Shown: in pieces, positions 1 through 5,706 of the stretch | Layout of the letters: the number at the start of each line of letters is the position of its first letter | Numbering within the stretch: position 1 is the stretch's first letter | NCBI GenBank assembly: GCA_902780985.1 | Contig: CACZHN010000162.1 | Span: forward strand, 1-6,111 | Reading direction: 5' to 3' | DNA length: 6,111 nt | DNA from: an uncultured Lachnospiraceae bacterium | Lineage (GTDB): Bacteria; Bacillota_A; Clostridia; Lachnospirales; Lachnospiraceae | The notes under the pieces: model-generated | The model's input: the letters and a program-made list of their open reading frames with translations, nothing else | Databases searched by the model: none | Told to the model about the DNA's origin: nothing | Program-made: the position numbers and the translations under genes

Positions 1-265
1 GGGTTCTATAGATTCTGCTATCCATACCGCAGCCTATATCCACACCTACCGCATTCGGGATGATAACTCCCTTTGTGGCAATAACTCCGCCTATCGGCAT
101 ACCCTTACCCGCATGGGTATCCGGCATAAGCGCCACCCACTTATGGATAAAAGGAAGCTGTGCCAGGTGCTCAGCCTGCTCTAAACAATTTTCATCTATA
201 TCTTCTCTGTTTCCAAGCCATATCTTTATCGGGCGTTTTAAATCTTCTCTGTTATGAACGAACAT
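1..265 (-). CDS. rtcB: RtcB-family RNA ligase, N-terminal part (cut by window edge)
   Basis: The first 88 residues of an RtcB-type 3'-phosphate/5'-hydroxyl RNA ligase, a cytoplasmic GTP- and Mn-dependent enzyme family that joins or repairs broken RNA, including tRNA. Seen directly: the block MPDTHAGKGMPIGGVIATKG (residues 47-66), followed by GVDIGCGM (residues 74-81). In this family the Asp and Cys of the GVDIGCG motif (D76, C79 here) bind the catalytic metal. The His residues and the guanylylated His lie beyond the left edge, so activity cannot be judged. The ATG at 265 is supported by an AGGAG sequence 9 bases upstream. The short N-terminus before the PDxHxGKG block resembles the compact RtcB forms of Firmicutes, whose substrates are less studied than those of E. 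coli RtcB. The gene lies 86 bases downstream of the MATE gene. No good promoter is visible in the gap, so read-through is possible. Confidence 0.93.
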   Translation of the reverse strand, partial: MFVHNREDLKRPIKIWLGNREDIDENCLEQAEHLAQLPFIHKWVALMPDTHAGKGMPIGGVIATKGVIIPNAVGVDIGCGMDSRIYRT

Positions 266-274
266 ATCTCTATT

Positions 275-281
275 CTCCTCT
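275..281 (-). promoter_or_regulatory. Ribosome binding site of rtcB
   Basis: On the minus strand AGAGGAG lies just upstream of the ATG at 265; the AGGAG core is 9 bases from the start codon. It supports this start. Confidence 0.75.
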
Positions 282-351
282 CATTAGTTTTAAGGAACTT
301 TTCCATCTGTTCCTGCTGACAATGAAAGAATACCCTATATGTATATTTCTA

Positions 352-1719
352 TCATTTCAAAAAAGCTGCGAACTTCATCCTCTTCCTAATGATCAGATAA
401 CATATCACGTGAGCTATTATCGTAATAAACCAGGAAACCGGGTATGTTATATATATGTTTTTTGTGGTGTGAAACATTTCCCAGTTGAAAAATGTTTTAA
501 GCCATATGATCCTGAGTCCGCAGGCTCCGATAAGCGAAACAATCATAGGCAATATCGAATATCCCAGTCCTCTGATAGATCCCACCAGTACGTCCATAAA
601 GCCGCAGAGGAAATGTATCGTACAGATTATGCTCATTCTCTCAAAGCCCTTTTCGATCACCAGACTGCTGTCCGTATATATTCCCAGAAGCTGATGTCCG
701 AAGAGAACCGCAAGATTTCCCATCATAAGTCCTGTTATCGTAACTAAGATAAGACCGTCTCTGAGGATCTTTCCGACTCTGTCAAATCTTCCCGCTCCCA
801 CATTCTGGCTGGTAAATGTAAGGGTTGCCTGATGATAGGCATTCATCGATACATATACAAAGCCCTCTATATTCTGGGCTGCCGCACTTCCTGCCACAAC
901 CGAAGCTCCGAAGGAATTTATGGAGGACTGAATGATTACATTTGAAAGTGAAAAAAGCGATGCCTGAACGCCTGCGGGAATACCTACCCTGAGTATTCTG
1001 ATGAGCGAATCCGTATCTATACCAAGCTCGCGGATACAGAGTCTGATATCACTCTGTTCCTTCATAAGGCATACGATTATACATATCGCGGAAATAGCCT
1101 CCGATATGACCGTTGCCCATGCAACTCCCGCAACATCCATCTTGAATCTGATAACGAACAGGAGATTAAAGACTACATTTACAAATCCGGAAACAGTAAG
1201 AAAGTACAGCGGTCTTCTGGTATCTCCCACCGCTCTGAGGATCGCACTTCCGAAATTATAGATCATAAGAAGCGGAAGTCCGATAAAATATATCTTCAGA
1301 TACTGTGCCGCCAGCGGAAGGACTTCCGAAGGCGCATCCATAAGTTCCAGTATCCTCTCGGCGAAGGTTATTCCGAAGATCATAAGAAAAACTCCGGCAA
1401 CAACGGCTATCACCATAGACGTATGTACTATCTTTACGGTATGTTCCTTATCCTTCGCTCCTACCGACTTACCGATAAGTACATTTGTTCCTACGCTCAG
1501 ACCTATAAAAAGATTGATCATAAGATTGATCAAAGCACCGTTTGAACCGACAGCCGCAAGAGAATTATCTCCCGCAAACTTTCCTACCACAACCGTATCG
1601 GCCGCATTAAAAAGAAGCTGAAGGATGCTTGAACACATAAGCGGAAAAGCAAACATGAGCATCTTCTTCAGTATCGGTCCGTTACTCATATCTATATTGT
1701 ATTTACTACTATTTGCCAT
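352..1719 (-). CDS. MATE-family multidrug/toxin exporter
   Basis: A complete 455-residue inner-membrane transporter of the MATE (multidrug and toxic compound extrusion) family, which exports cationic or other small molecules in exchange for Na+ or H+. The length is usual for the family. Seen: N-terminal FNAADTVVVGKFAG (residues 37-50) with LAAVGSN after it, GDTRRP (165-170) before a VNVVFNLLF helix, the start of the second bundle at GIPAGVQASLFS (246-257), SQNVGAGR (304-311) and RGLGYS (383-388). Strongly hydrophobic segments throughout fit the 12-helix, two-bundle fold. These blocks suit the MepA/DinF-like branch common in Firmicutes; the substrate cannot be read from sequence. The ATG at 1719 is the first start after an in-frame TAA, only 17 bases after the stop of the DUF2262-like gene, and no Shine-Dalgarno sequence is evident. 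Translation may depend on coupling to the upstream gene. A later Met at residue 11 is an alternative start, also without a clear site. Confidence 0.95.
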   Translation of the reverse strand: MANSSKYNIDMSNGPILKKMLMFAFPLMCSSILQLLFNAADTVVVGKFAGDNSLAAVGSNGALINLMINLFIGLSVGTNVLIGKSVGAKDKEHTVKIVHTSMVIAVVAGVFLMIFGITFAERILELMDAPSEVLPLAAQYLKIYFIGLPLLMIYNFGSAILRAVGDTRRPLYFLTVSGFVNVVFNLLFVIRFKMDVAGVAWATVISEAISAICIIVCLMKEQSDIRLCIRELGIDTDSLIRILRVGIPAGVQASLFSLSNVIIQSSINSFGASVVAGSAAAQNIEGFVYVSMNAYHQATLTFTSQNVGAGRFDRVGKILRDGLILVTITGLMMGNLAVLFGHQLLGIYTDSSLVIEKGFERMSIICTIHFLCGFMDVLVGSIRGLGYSILPMIVSLIGACGLRIIWLKTFFNWEMFHTTKNIYITYPVSWFITIIAHVICYLIIRKRMKFAAFLK

Positions 1720-1736
1720 AACTTAATTTTGTACTG

Positions 1737-2981
1737 CTAACCTAAAAGTCCGTGCGAAGACATCTCTCCGTCAGGTAAAATATCTATCCAATAACAGTGA
1801 TCCGTATACATATCATCCAGATCAATATAAACCGTGGTCATTCCGTCTAAAGAAATCGAAATATAGGAAATAGAAATACGTTTTATAAATTCTTCTTTCG
1901 TGATATTCCTAAAGTCTTCTTCATCATCGCCGCCTTCCCAGATTTCGATGAGTCCGTCGTCTCCTATCGTTTCTTCCACCATACAATTAAATATTCTGTT
2001 CTGACAGTCTTCCCTTTCCGCCAGAATCTTTCTCAGATAATCCGCACATTTATTCGCTGTCAGATGGCTGCCCATATCACTTTCGAGGTCGATATCTACT
2101 GTTTTACCTGTATCTCCCCATTCGAGCTCGGTACTTGCTATGGACATACCGTCGTTTCGACTTATCTTAAAATCTCCGATACCCTCCGCATTCCATATGA
2201 TTCCGGACTCTACTTTCGCTGCCATATTCACAAGCTCATCATTTTTTACTCCTGCCTCAACAATACGTTCCAGAAGACATCTGAGAACATAAGGAGTCTT
2301 TTCCTTACTTTTTCTTACAACAACCTTATAGACAGTTCCTTTTTTCAAAACTATCTGCTGATTGTCCTTAAACTGTTTATTATCGTGAAGGATCAAAAGC
2401 TTTCCCTCAGATACACTTGTCAAATCATAAGTTCCGTCTTCTGATGCAAGAATATTTGCGCCCGCTACTCCTATTAAACCTTTAAATATAAATTTTTCTT
2501 TTTTAACGATAACATCCTTTTCATTGTAGATGAGCAGTTCTTCTGTTTTTTCCTCAAATTGATTCAGATATTCCGACAGGATTCTGTTATATAAAGTGCT
2601 GTCGTTTTCCGGATGCACGTTTTTTTCCAATATCTCCTCTAAAAGATACTGACCTTCTCCTCCTTCTACAATACATTTTCTCACACGGATTCTATAACAT
2701 TCGCCTTCATTAACCTTAGGAGGAAACGGATAACCGAAAGTTTTTTTCTTGCAATACCAGTGAACAGTCCCCATATAAGCCCATGCATTGATATCCCCTT
2801 CCCTCCATGGAATCTGAATTTCGAAATGCGCCAGATATTCATCCCCGATTTTCGGGAAAACACGTCCTTTCTTCCACGCCAAACGGATTTTGACCATCAT
2901 ATCAACCGTTTCGTTTCCGAATTGTGCCAGAAATTCCTCTTTACTGATTTTTGATCCCGATTTATATTTATTTTCGCCCAT
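1737..2981 (-). CDS. Hypothetical protein with DUF2262-like C-terminal domain and two N-terminal repeats
   Basis: A complete 414-residue protein with no signal peptide or membrane helix, so probably cytoplasmic, and rich in Glu and Asp. The C-terminal third (about residues 258-414) resembles DUF2262: it opens with IGDFKISRNDG, has a central helical stretch (LTANKCADYLRKIL), then TKEEFIKRISISYISISLDG, and ends with an acidic YIDLDDMYTDHCYWID segment and a terminal GLLG, where the family usually has a D-D-F-W-G-H-type ending. The first two thirds contain two related units: GECYRIRVRK...QYLLEEILEKNV (about 93-122) and GTVYKVVVRK...YVLRCLLERIVEAGV (about 205-245). The domain's function is unknown. 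Genes of this kind have been seen near toxin-immunity loci, but nothing here shows that role. The ATG at 2981 has AGGAG 9 bases upstream. The gene is probably co-transcribed with the MATE gene 17 bases downstream. Gene call is firm; domain name is from memory of the family pattern. Confidence 0.85.
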   Translation of the reverse strand: MGENKYKSGSKISKEEFLAQFGNETVDMMVKIRLAWKKGRVFPKIGDEYLAHFEIQIPWREGDINAWAYMGTVHWYCKKKTFGYPFPPKVNEGECYRIRVRKCIVEGGEGQYLLEEILEKNVHPENDSTLYNRILSEYLNQFEEKTEELLIYNEKDVIVKKEKFIFKGLIGVAGANILASEDGTYDLTSVSEGKLLILHDNKQFKDNQQIVLKKGTVYKVVVRKSKEKTPYVLRCLLERIVEAGVKNDELVNMAAKVESGIIWNAEGIGDFKISRNDGMSIASTELEWGDTGKTVDIDLESDMGSHLTANKCADYLRKILAEREDCQNRIFNCMVEETIGDDGLIEIWEGGDDEEDFRNITKEEFIKRISISYISISLDGMTTVYIDLDDMYTDHCYWIDILPDGEMSSHGLLG

Positions 2982-2990
2982 TTACTACTG

Positions 2991-2995
2991 CTCCT
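2991..2995 (-). promoter_or_regulatory. Ribosome binding site of the DUF2262-like gene
   Basis: Minus-strand AAGGAG lies 9 bases before the ATG at 2981. It is a strong site and fixes the start. Confidence 0.8.
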
Positions 2996-3074
2996 TTCGG
3001 GTTCTGTTTACAACATTATCTCAACAATAAAGTAATCTTCATCGTTCCCGATTCCTTTACAGAATTTAGGGCAT

Positions 3075-3109
3075 AAAAATGCCCGGCGTGACTTTCGTCA
3101 GCCGAGCAC
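3075..3109 (-). terminator. Intrinsic (Rho-independent) terminator
   Basis: Read on the minus strand, GTGCTCGGC pairs with GCCGGGCAT (bases 3101-3109 with 3079-3087, including G-T pairs). The inner TGAC/GTCA stem is closed by a GAAA (GNRA) tetraloop, with one bulged base at 3088. A run of five T residues follows at 3075-3079. This gives about 13 base pairs plus a U-tract, the classic form. It would end transcripts arriving from the zinc-ribbon gene or from the start-less ORF at 3123-3218. It lies 94 bases before the start of the DUF2262-like gene, so that gene needs its own promoter or regulated read-through. In the plus direction the stem is followed by TATTAT rather than a T-run, so termination that way is unlikely. 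Confidence 0.85.
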
Positions 3110-3122
3110 TATTATAGCACAT

Positions 3123-3218
3123 TTAATTAGCTTTTTTTATTTCCTTAACAACAAGTACAACACCGAGGATTGTAACTACTGTAAATGCTGCGCCGAGTGT
3201 AGCCTTAACCGGTACACT
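3123..3218 (-). pseudogene. Start-less 31-codon remnant of a small or truncated membrane protein
   Basis: Between an in-frame TAA (3219-3221) and a TAA stop (3123-3125), the minus strand encodes 31 residues that read like a real C-terminus: a hydrophobic, glycine-containing helix (AAFTVVTILGVVLVV) followed by the basic tail KEIKKAN. Codon use looks coding, and the terminator sits 14 bases after the stop, as expected at a true gene end. There is no ATG, GTG or TTG in frame, so as it stands it cannot be translated normally. One reading is the 3' end of a deleted membrane-protein gene. Another is a small single-helix protein broken by one base: the ATG at 3225 reads MLKCTG then stops, and loss of one G in ACCGG would join it to this frame, giving about 33 residues. 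No ribosome binding site precedes that ATG, so the first reading is preferred. I do not recognise the family. Confidence 0.45.
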
Positions 3219-3220
3219 TT

Positions 3221-3247
3221 AGCATATGATTTATAAAATGTTGTCAA
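3221..3247 (-). promoter_or_regulatory. Candidate sigma-A-type promoter
   Basis: On the minus strand a perfect -35 box TTGACA (3242-3247) is followed 15 bases later by TATGCT (3221-3226), a four-of-six match to the -10 box. The spacer is two bases short of ideal. A transcript would begin near 3214, cover the start-less ORF and reach the terminator at 3075, a product of about 140 bases. It could also be a chance match in AT-rich DNA. Confidence 0.35.
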
Positions 3248-3279
3248 AGTTGTTGTGAAATCGCGAAATGTTGTTGTGA
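3236..3279 (+). repeat. Short direct repeats in the intergenic gap
   Basis: On the plus strand AAATGTTGT occurs at 3236-3244 and 3266-3274, and GTTGTTGTGA at 3249-3258 and 3270-3279, with the palindrome TCGCGA (3261-3266) between copies. They lie just downstream of the zinc-ribbon gene stop and overlap or adjoin the candidate -35 box at 3242-3247. They might be protein-binding sites or simple-sequence drift. There is no recognised motif. Confidence 0.4.
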
Positions 3280-3286
3280 CGTATTT

Positions 3287-4519
3287 TTACTGAACCTTGA
3301 TCCTGAATGTTTCTCTCTGTTTATTCTTGTGAGTGTCGTACATTGACAACGTTATACTGAAATCACCGGCATGTTGTACTCCTATACCGGTCTGGACTGT
3401 TATGGTTTCTCCGATCTGTATAGGCTGCGGATAGCTGTCCAGTTCCATCGAATACTGATATCCCATCATTCCCGCATTGTCAACGATCATGTCATCCAAC
3501 GATATATAGAGACCGTCCATAATATCGTTTTCATAACCGAGATTAGTATATGTATATTCAACCACATATACTTTTTCCGGATTTCTGCTGCTATACTTAT
3601 TTCGTTTGTCGGTTTCCTTAACTCCCGTGATAGTAATCGACCACTGTCCGTCAACTGTCCAGGTTTCTCCTATCTCCAAGCCCTTCGTCTCTGCGGTATC
3701 AACCGGCGGAAGTTCTATATTATAAGCTTCTTTAGTCGGATCGATAACAAATGATGCTTTATGCGGTTTACTGTCTTTATCGTACTTAGTCATATATACC
3801 GTAAACGTTCCGTCATGCTCAAGTCCGACGCACGCCTGAGCAACGCAGGTTGCTCCCTTAGGAGCCTGCTCAGGATAATTAGTTAAATTCACCGTATACG
3901 AATATCCTTTTCGATCTTTGCTGTCGACAATGTCATCGCTCATAGAGAAGAATATCCCATCCATAATATCATCTTCATAACCTATATTTGTATAAACATA
4001 ATCAATTATATATACTGCCACAGGCTCTTTATCACTGTATGTATTACGTTCTTCGGTTTTTTTTGCTCCCATAACAGTCAGCGACCACTGTCCGTCAACC
4101 GTCCAGGTTTCTCCGATATTAAATACTTCGTAATCATCTCCATGATCTGCATAAGCCGACGAAGTATCCTGTTCCTCCGTAATGCCGGAGCCGATACTTC
4201 CGAAGGTTGATTCGGTTGTATCATTGTCAGCTGTCAGCGTGCCTCTGTCTTTACCCAGAACAACTACAAGAGTTATAAGAATCGCTATTACAACCAAAGC
4301 ACCTGCACCGATAATAGCAGGTTTTACCGGAAAATTCTTTTTCTGCTGTTTTTTCTGCTCGACAACCTCGGCATTCCTCTGTTCCAATGTCTGAACCAGC
4401 GGACTAACCGGCTCATTGTATGTCATGGCCGGTCCCCTTGATCTTTGAATTACTGTTCCACAGTTATTGCACATTGTTGCCGTATCCGGCAGCCATGCTC
4501 TGCATCTTGGACAATACAT
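3287..4519 (-). CDS. Membrane-anchored zinc-ribbon protein with tandem extracytoplasmic domains
   Basis: A complete 410-residue protein of unknown function. An N-terminal zinc ribbon uses two CxxC pairs (C3, C6, C17, C20: CPRC and CNNC). A Gln/Lys-rich linker, one membrane helix (about 67-89, GAGALVVIAILITLVVVLG) and an acidic Ser/Thr-rich linker follow. Then come two homologous domains at about 133-259 and 281-409. Both begin IGETWTVDGQWS and share YTN(I/L)GYE(D/N)DIMDG, and resemble the DUF4352/DUF5067-type beta-sandwich domains found outside the membrane in Firmicutes. The ribbon would sit in the cytoplasm and the two domains outside. The helix topology (ribbon inside, basic linker before the helix) agrees with that. 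The ATG at 4519 has AGAGGG 7 bases upstream. The gene starts 37 bases after the GGDEF gene ends. Possible roles include envelope sensing or binding; none can be shown from sequence. Confidence 0.9.
   Translation of the reverse strand: MYCPRCRAWLPDTATMCNNCGTVIQRSRGPAMTYNEPVSPLVQTLEQRNAEVVEQKKQQKKNFPVKPAIIGAGALVVIAILITLVVVLGKDRGTLTADNDTTESTFGSIGSGITEEQDTSSAYADHGDDYEVFNIGETWTVDGQWSLTVMGAKKTEERNTYSDKEPVAVYIIDYVYTNIGYEDDIMDGIFFSMSDDIVDSKDRKGYSYTVNLTNYPEQAPKGATCVAQACVGLEHDGTFTVYMTKYDKDSKPHKASFVIDPTKEAYNIELPPVDTAETKGLEIGETWTVDGQWSITITGVKETDKRNKYSSRNPEKVYVVEYTYTNLGYENDIMDGLYISLDDMIVDNAGMMGYQYSMELDSYPQPIQIGETITVQTGIGVQHAGDFSITLSMYDTHKNKQRETFRIKVQ
3293..3679 (-). repeat. Second copy of the tandem extracytoplasmic domain (in-gene duplication)
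   Basis: Encodes residues 281-409 of the zinc-ribbon protein and matches residues 133-259 at an offset of 148 codons. DNA identity is locally high: 33 bases at 3638-3670 match 4082-4114 with one mismatch. The remainder has diverged, showing an old duplication with one strongly kept segment (IGETWTVDGQWS). Confidence 0.8.
3743..4123 (-). repeat. First copy of the tandem extracytoplasmic domain (in-gene duplication)
   Basis: Encodes residues 133-259 of the zinc-ribbon protein. It is the partner of the copy at 3293-3679, sharing the opening IGETWTVDGQWS and the central GYEDDIMDG motif. This copy has two Cys (225, 230), both absent from the second copy. Confidence 0.8.
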
Positions 4520-4526
4520 AACTTAA

Positions 4527-4555
4527 CCCTCTTAAAATCCCTTAAATATGTTATA
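4527..4555 (-). promoter_or_regulatory. Ribosome binding site and candidate -10 box of the zinc-ribbon gene
   Basis: AGAGGG (4527-4532) lies 7 bases before the ATG at 4519 and is a good ribosome binding site. TATAAC (4550-4555) upstream could be a -10 box, but no convincing -35 box lies 16-18 bases before it. The promoter part is therefore weak, and read-through from the GGDEF gene is equally possible. Confidence 0.4.
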
Positions 4556-4556
4556 A

Positions 4557-5648
4557 TCAATTTGATAATATCATATTATCAGAACTTTTTGGGTGTGTCA
4601 AGTAATATTCCGCCTTATCCTTATACATCTTCTCGTCCGATTCTTTAAGCATCTCATCGATATTCTTATCCCCGCCTGTTCTGTAGCTGTATCCTATAGC
4701 ACAGTGGTATTTTGTTTCGGCAACCTTGGAAGTGATACGCTCTATAAGTGCCAGGACTTCTTCTTCCGAAGACTTCCTGCAGGTTATTACAAATTCATCT
4801 CCTCCGATCCTGTATGCAGTATCTTTTGACGTAACGGACTTCATAAAACAATATGCGATCGTCTCCAGAGCTTTATCTCCGGCGACATGGCCTTCATTGT
4901 CATTTATCGCCTTTAATCCGTTCATATCTATCGAGATCAGGGCATTTAATTCTTTTGTCTCATGACTTGTTGCCGCATAAAATGCCTGACGGTTTAGAAG
5001 TCCCGTAAGGGCGTCTTTTTCGGACAACTGAAGGATCATAAATACGTAATATACAAAAAGAGCTACGGTGATAGTAACACAGAATAATTTTTGATAATCT
5101 TTGCCGAGAATAAAAGGAAGGATAAGACCTGATGCAAAGGCAAAACAAAGAAATGCAATAGGGAAAAGCTCCGCAGAACGTTTATTGCTTCGTTTAAGGA
5201 GCAGATAAACAAGCAGTGCGGAATACACGCCTACCATGATATACGGAAGATATCCCAACGGACCTCGCTGAAGTTTCTCTTCGCTGTTCAAAGAGAAAAC
5301 CACACCGGTAAAGATTGAGATTATATCTATGACCGTAAGAATTATTGCCGGGATAAACACTGTCCACCGCACATGTTTAGCCAGCGTATAGATGATAAAT
5401 GCAATAATAAACGGTGTCGTACTGTATCGGATTGCCATCAGAATAAGACGTGCCTTCGGCAGCTCGCCCATATCCTCCAAAGAAAACTCCAAAAATACGA
5501 TCATAGAAAAGATAAACAACGCAAGAATAAGCGCATAAATGCGCAGTATAGTCCTTCTGTCCAAAAATACCGTTGCCTTGAGCAGGATTGCAAAAGCAAC
5601 AAGAACTAATACATTTACCCAATTCTGAAGAATTAATTCTTTAATCAT
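4557..5648 (-). CDS. Seven-helix membrane protein with C-terminal GGDEF diguanylate cyclase domain
   Basis: A 363-residue inner-membrane signalling protein expected to make cyclic di-GMP from two GTP. Residues 1-200 hold about seven hydrophobic helices (near 10-28, 33-54, 66-89, 93-114, 132-151, 160-180, 182-207) with short loops, a 7TM sensor whose signal is unknown. The catalytic domain starts at DALTGLLNR (212-220) and contains the metal and substrate segment DMNGLKAIND (241-250), GHVAGD (253-258) and an intact GGDEF (282-286), then the usual DEKMYKDK near the end. All core catalytic positions look present, so an active cyclase is likely. The inhibitory RxxD site, expected five residues before GGDEF, reads TSKD (273-276): the Asp is kept but the Arg is missing. 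The open frame extends to an ATG at 5747, but that overlaps proC. The ATG at 5648 has AAGGG 8 bases upstream and begins directly before the first helix, so it is chosen. It lies 58 bases after proC and may be co-transcribed with it. Confidence 0.9.
   Translation of the reverse strand: MIKELILQNWVNVLVLVAFAILLKATVFLDRRTILRIYALILALFIFSMIVFLEFSLEDMGELPKARLILMAIRYSTTPFIIAFIIYTLAKHVRWTVFIPAIILTVIDIISIFTGVVFSLNSEEKLQRGPLGYLPYIMVGVYSALLVYLLLKRSNKRSAELFPIAFLCFAFASGLILPFILGKDYQKLFCVTITVALFVYYVFMILQLSEKDALTGLLNRQAFYAATSHETKELNALISIDMNGLKAINDNEGHVAGDKALETIAYCFMKSVTSKDTAYRIGGDEFVITCRKSSEEEVLALIERITSKVAETKYHCAIGYSYRTGGDKNIDEMLKESDEKMYKDKAEYYLTHPKSSDNMILSN
4564..4580. repeat. Perfect AT-rich inverted repeat, possible operator
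   Basis: GATAATAT and ATATTATC flank a single central base, giving an 8-bp perfect palindrome. It spans the last codons of the GGDEF gene and lies 8 bases upstream of the TATAAC candidate -10 box, where a repressor could act on the zinc-ribbon gene. It has no GC stem or adjacent T-run, so it is not an intrinsic terminator. Confidence 0.4.
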
Positions 5649-5656
5649 CGCAAAAA

Positions 5657-5661
5657 CCCTT
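5657..5661 (-). promoter_or_regulatory. Ribosome binding site that decides the GGDEF gene start
   Basis: Minus-strand AAGGG lies 8 bases before the ATG at 5648. The upstream in-frame ATGs at 5696 and 5747 have no comparable sequence, and the latter lies inside proC. Confidence 0.65.
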
Positions 5662-5706
5662 AAATAATAGAATATATGACTTAAATCAACTTCCATTAAG
5701 TTCGGA

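Noticed and set aside
293..314. Inverted repeat AGGAAC/GTTCCT upstream of rtcB as a terminator of the MATE transcript
   Set aside because: The stem is only six pairs with a ten-base loop and no T-run follows on the minus strand.
160..747. Plus-strand open frame of 195 codons
   Set aside because: It lies opposite rtcB and the MATE gene, both with clear family motifs. Its translation is rich in Cys, Ser and His with no domain and no convincing ribosome binding site, as expected of an antisense shadow.
2064..2444. Plus-strand open frame of 126 codons within the DUF2262-like gene
   Set aside because: It is fully opposite a gene with a strong ribosome binding site and domain-like C-terminus; the translation shows no recognisable family.
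5649..5706. TTGATT...TATTTA as a dedicated promoter for the GGDEF gene
   Set aside because: The spacing is 17 bases but the -10 matches only three positions, and a start there would fall at or inside the ribosome binding site. Read-through from proC is simpler.
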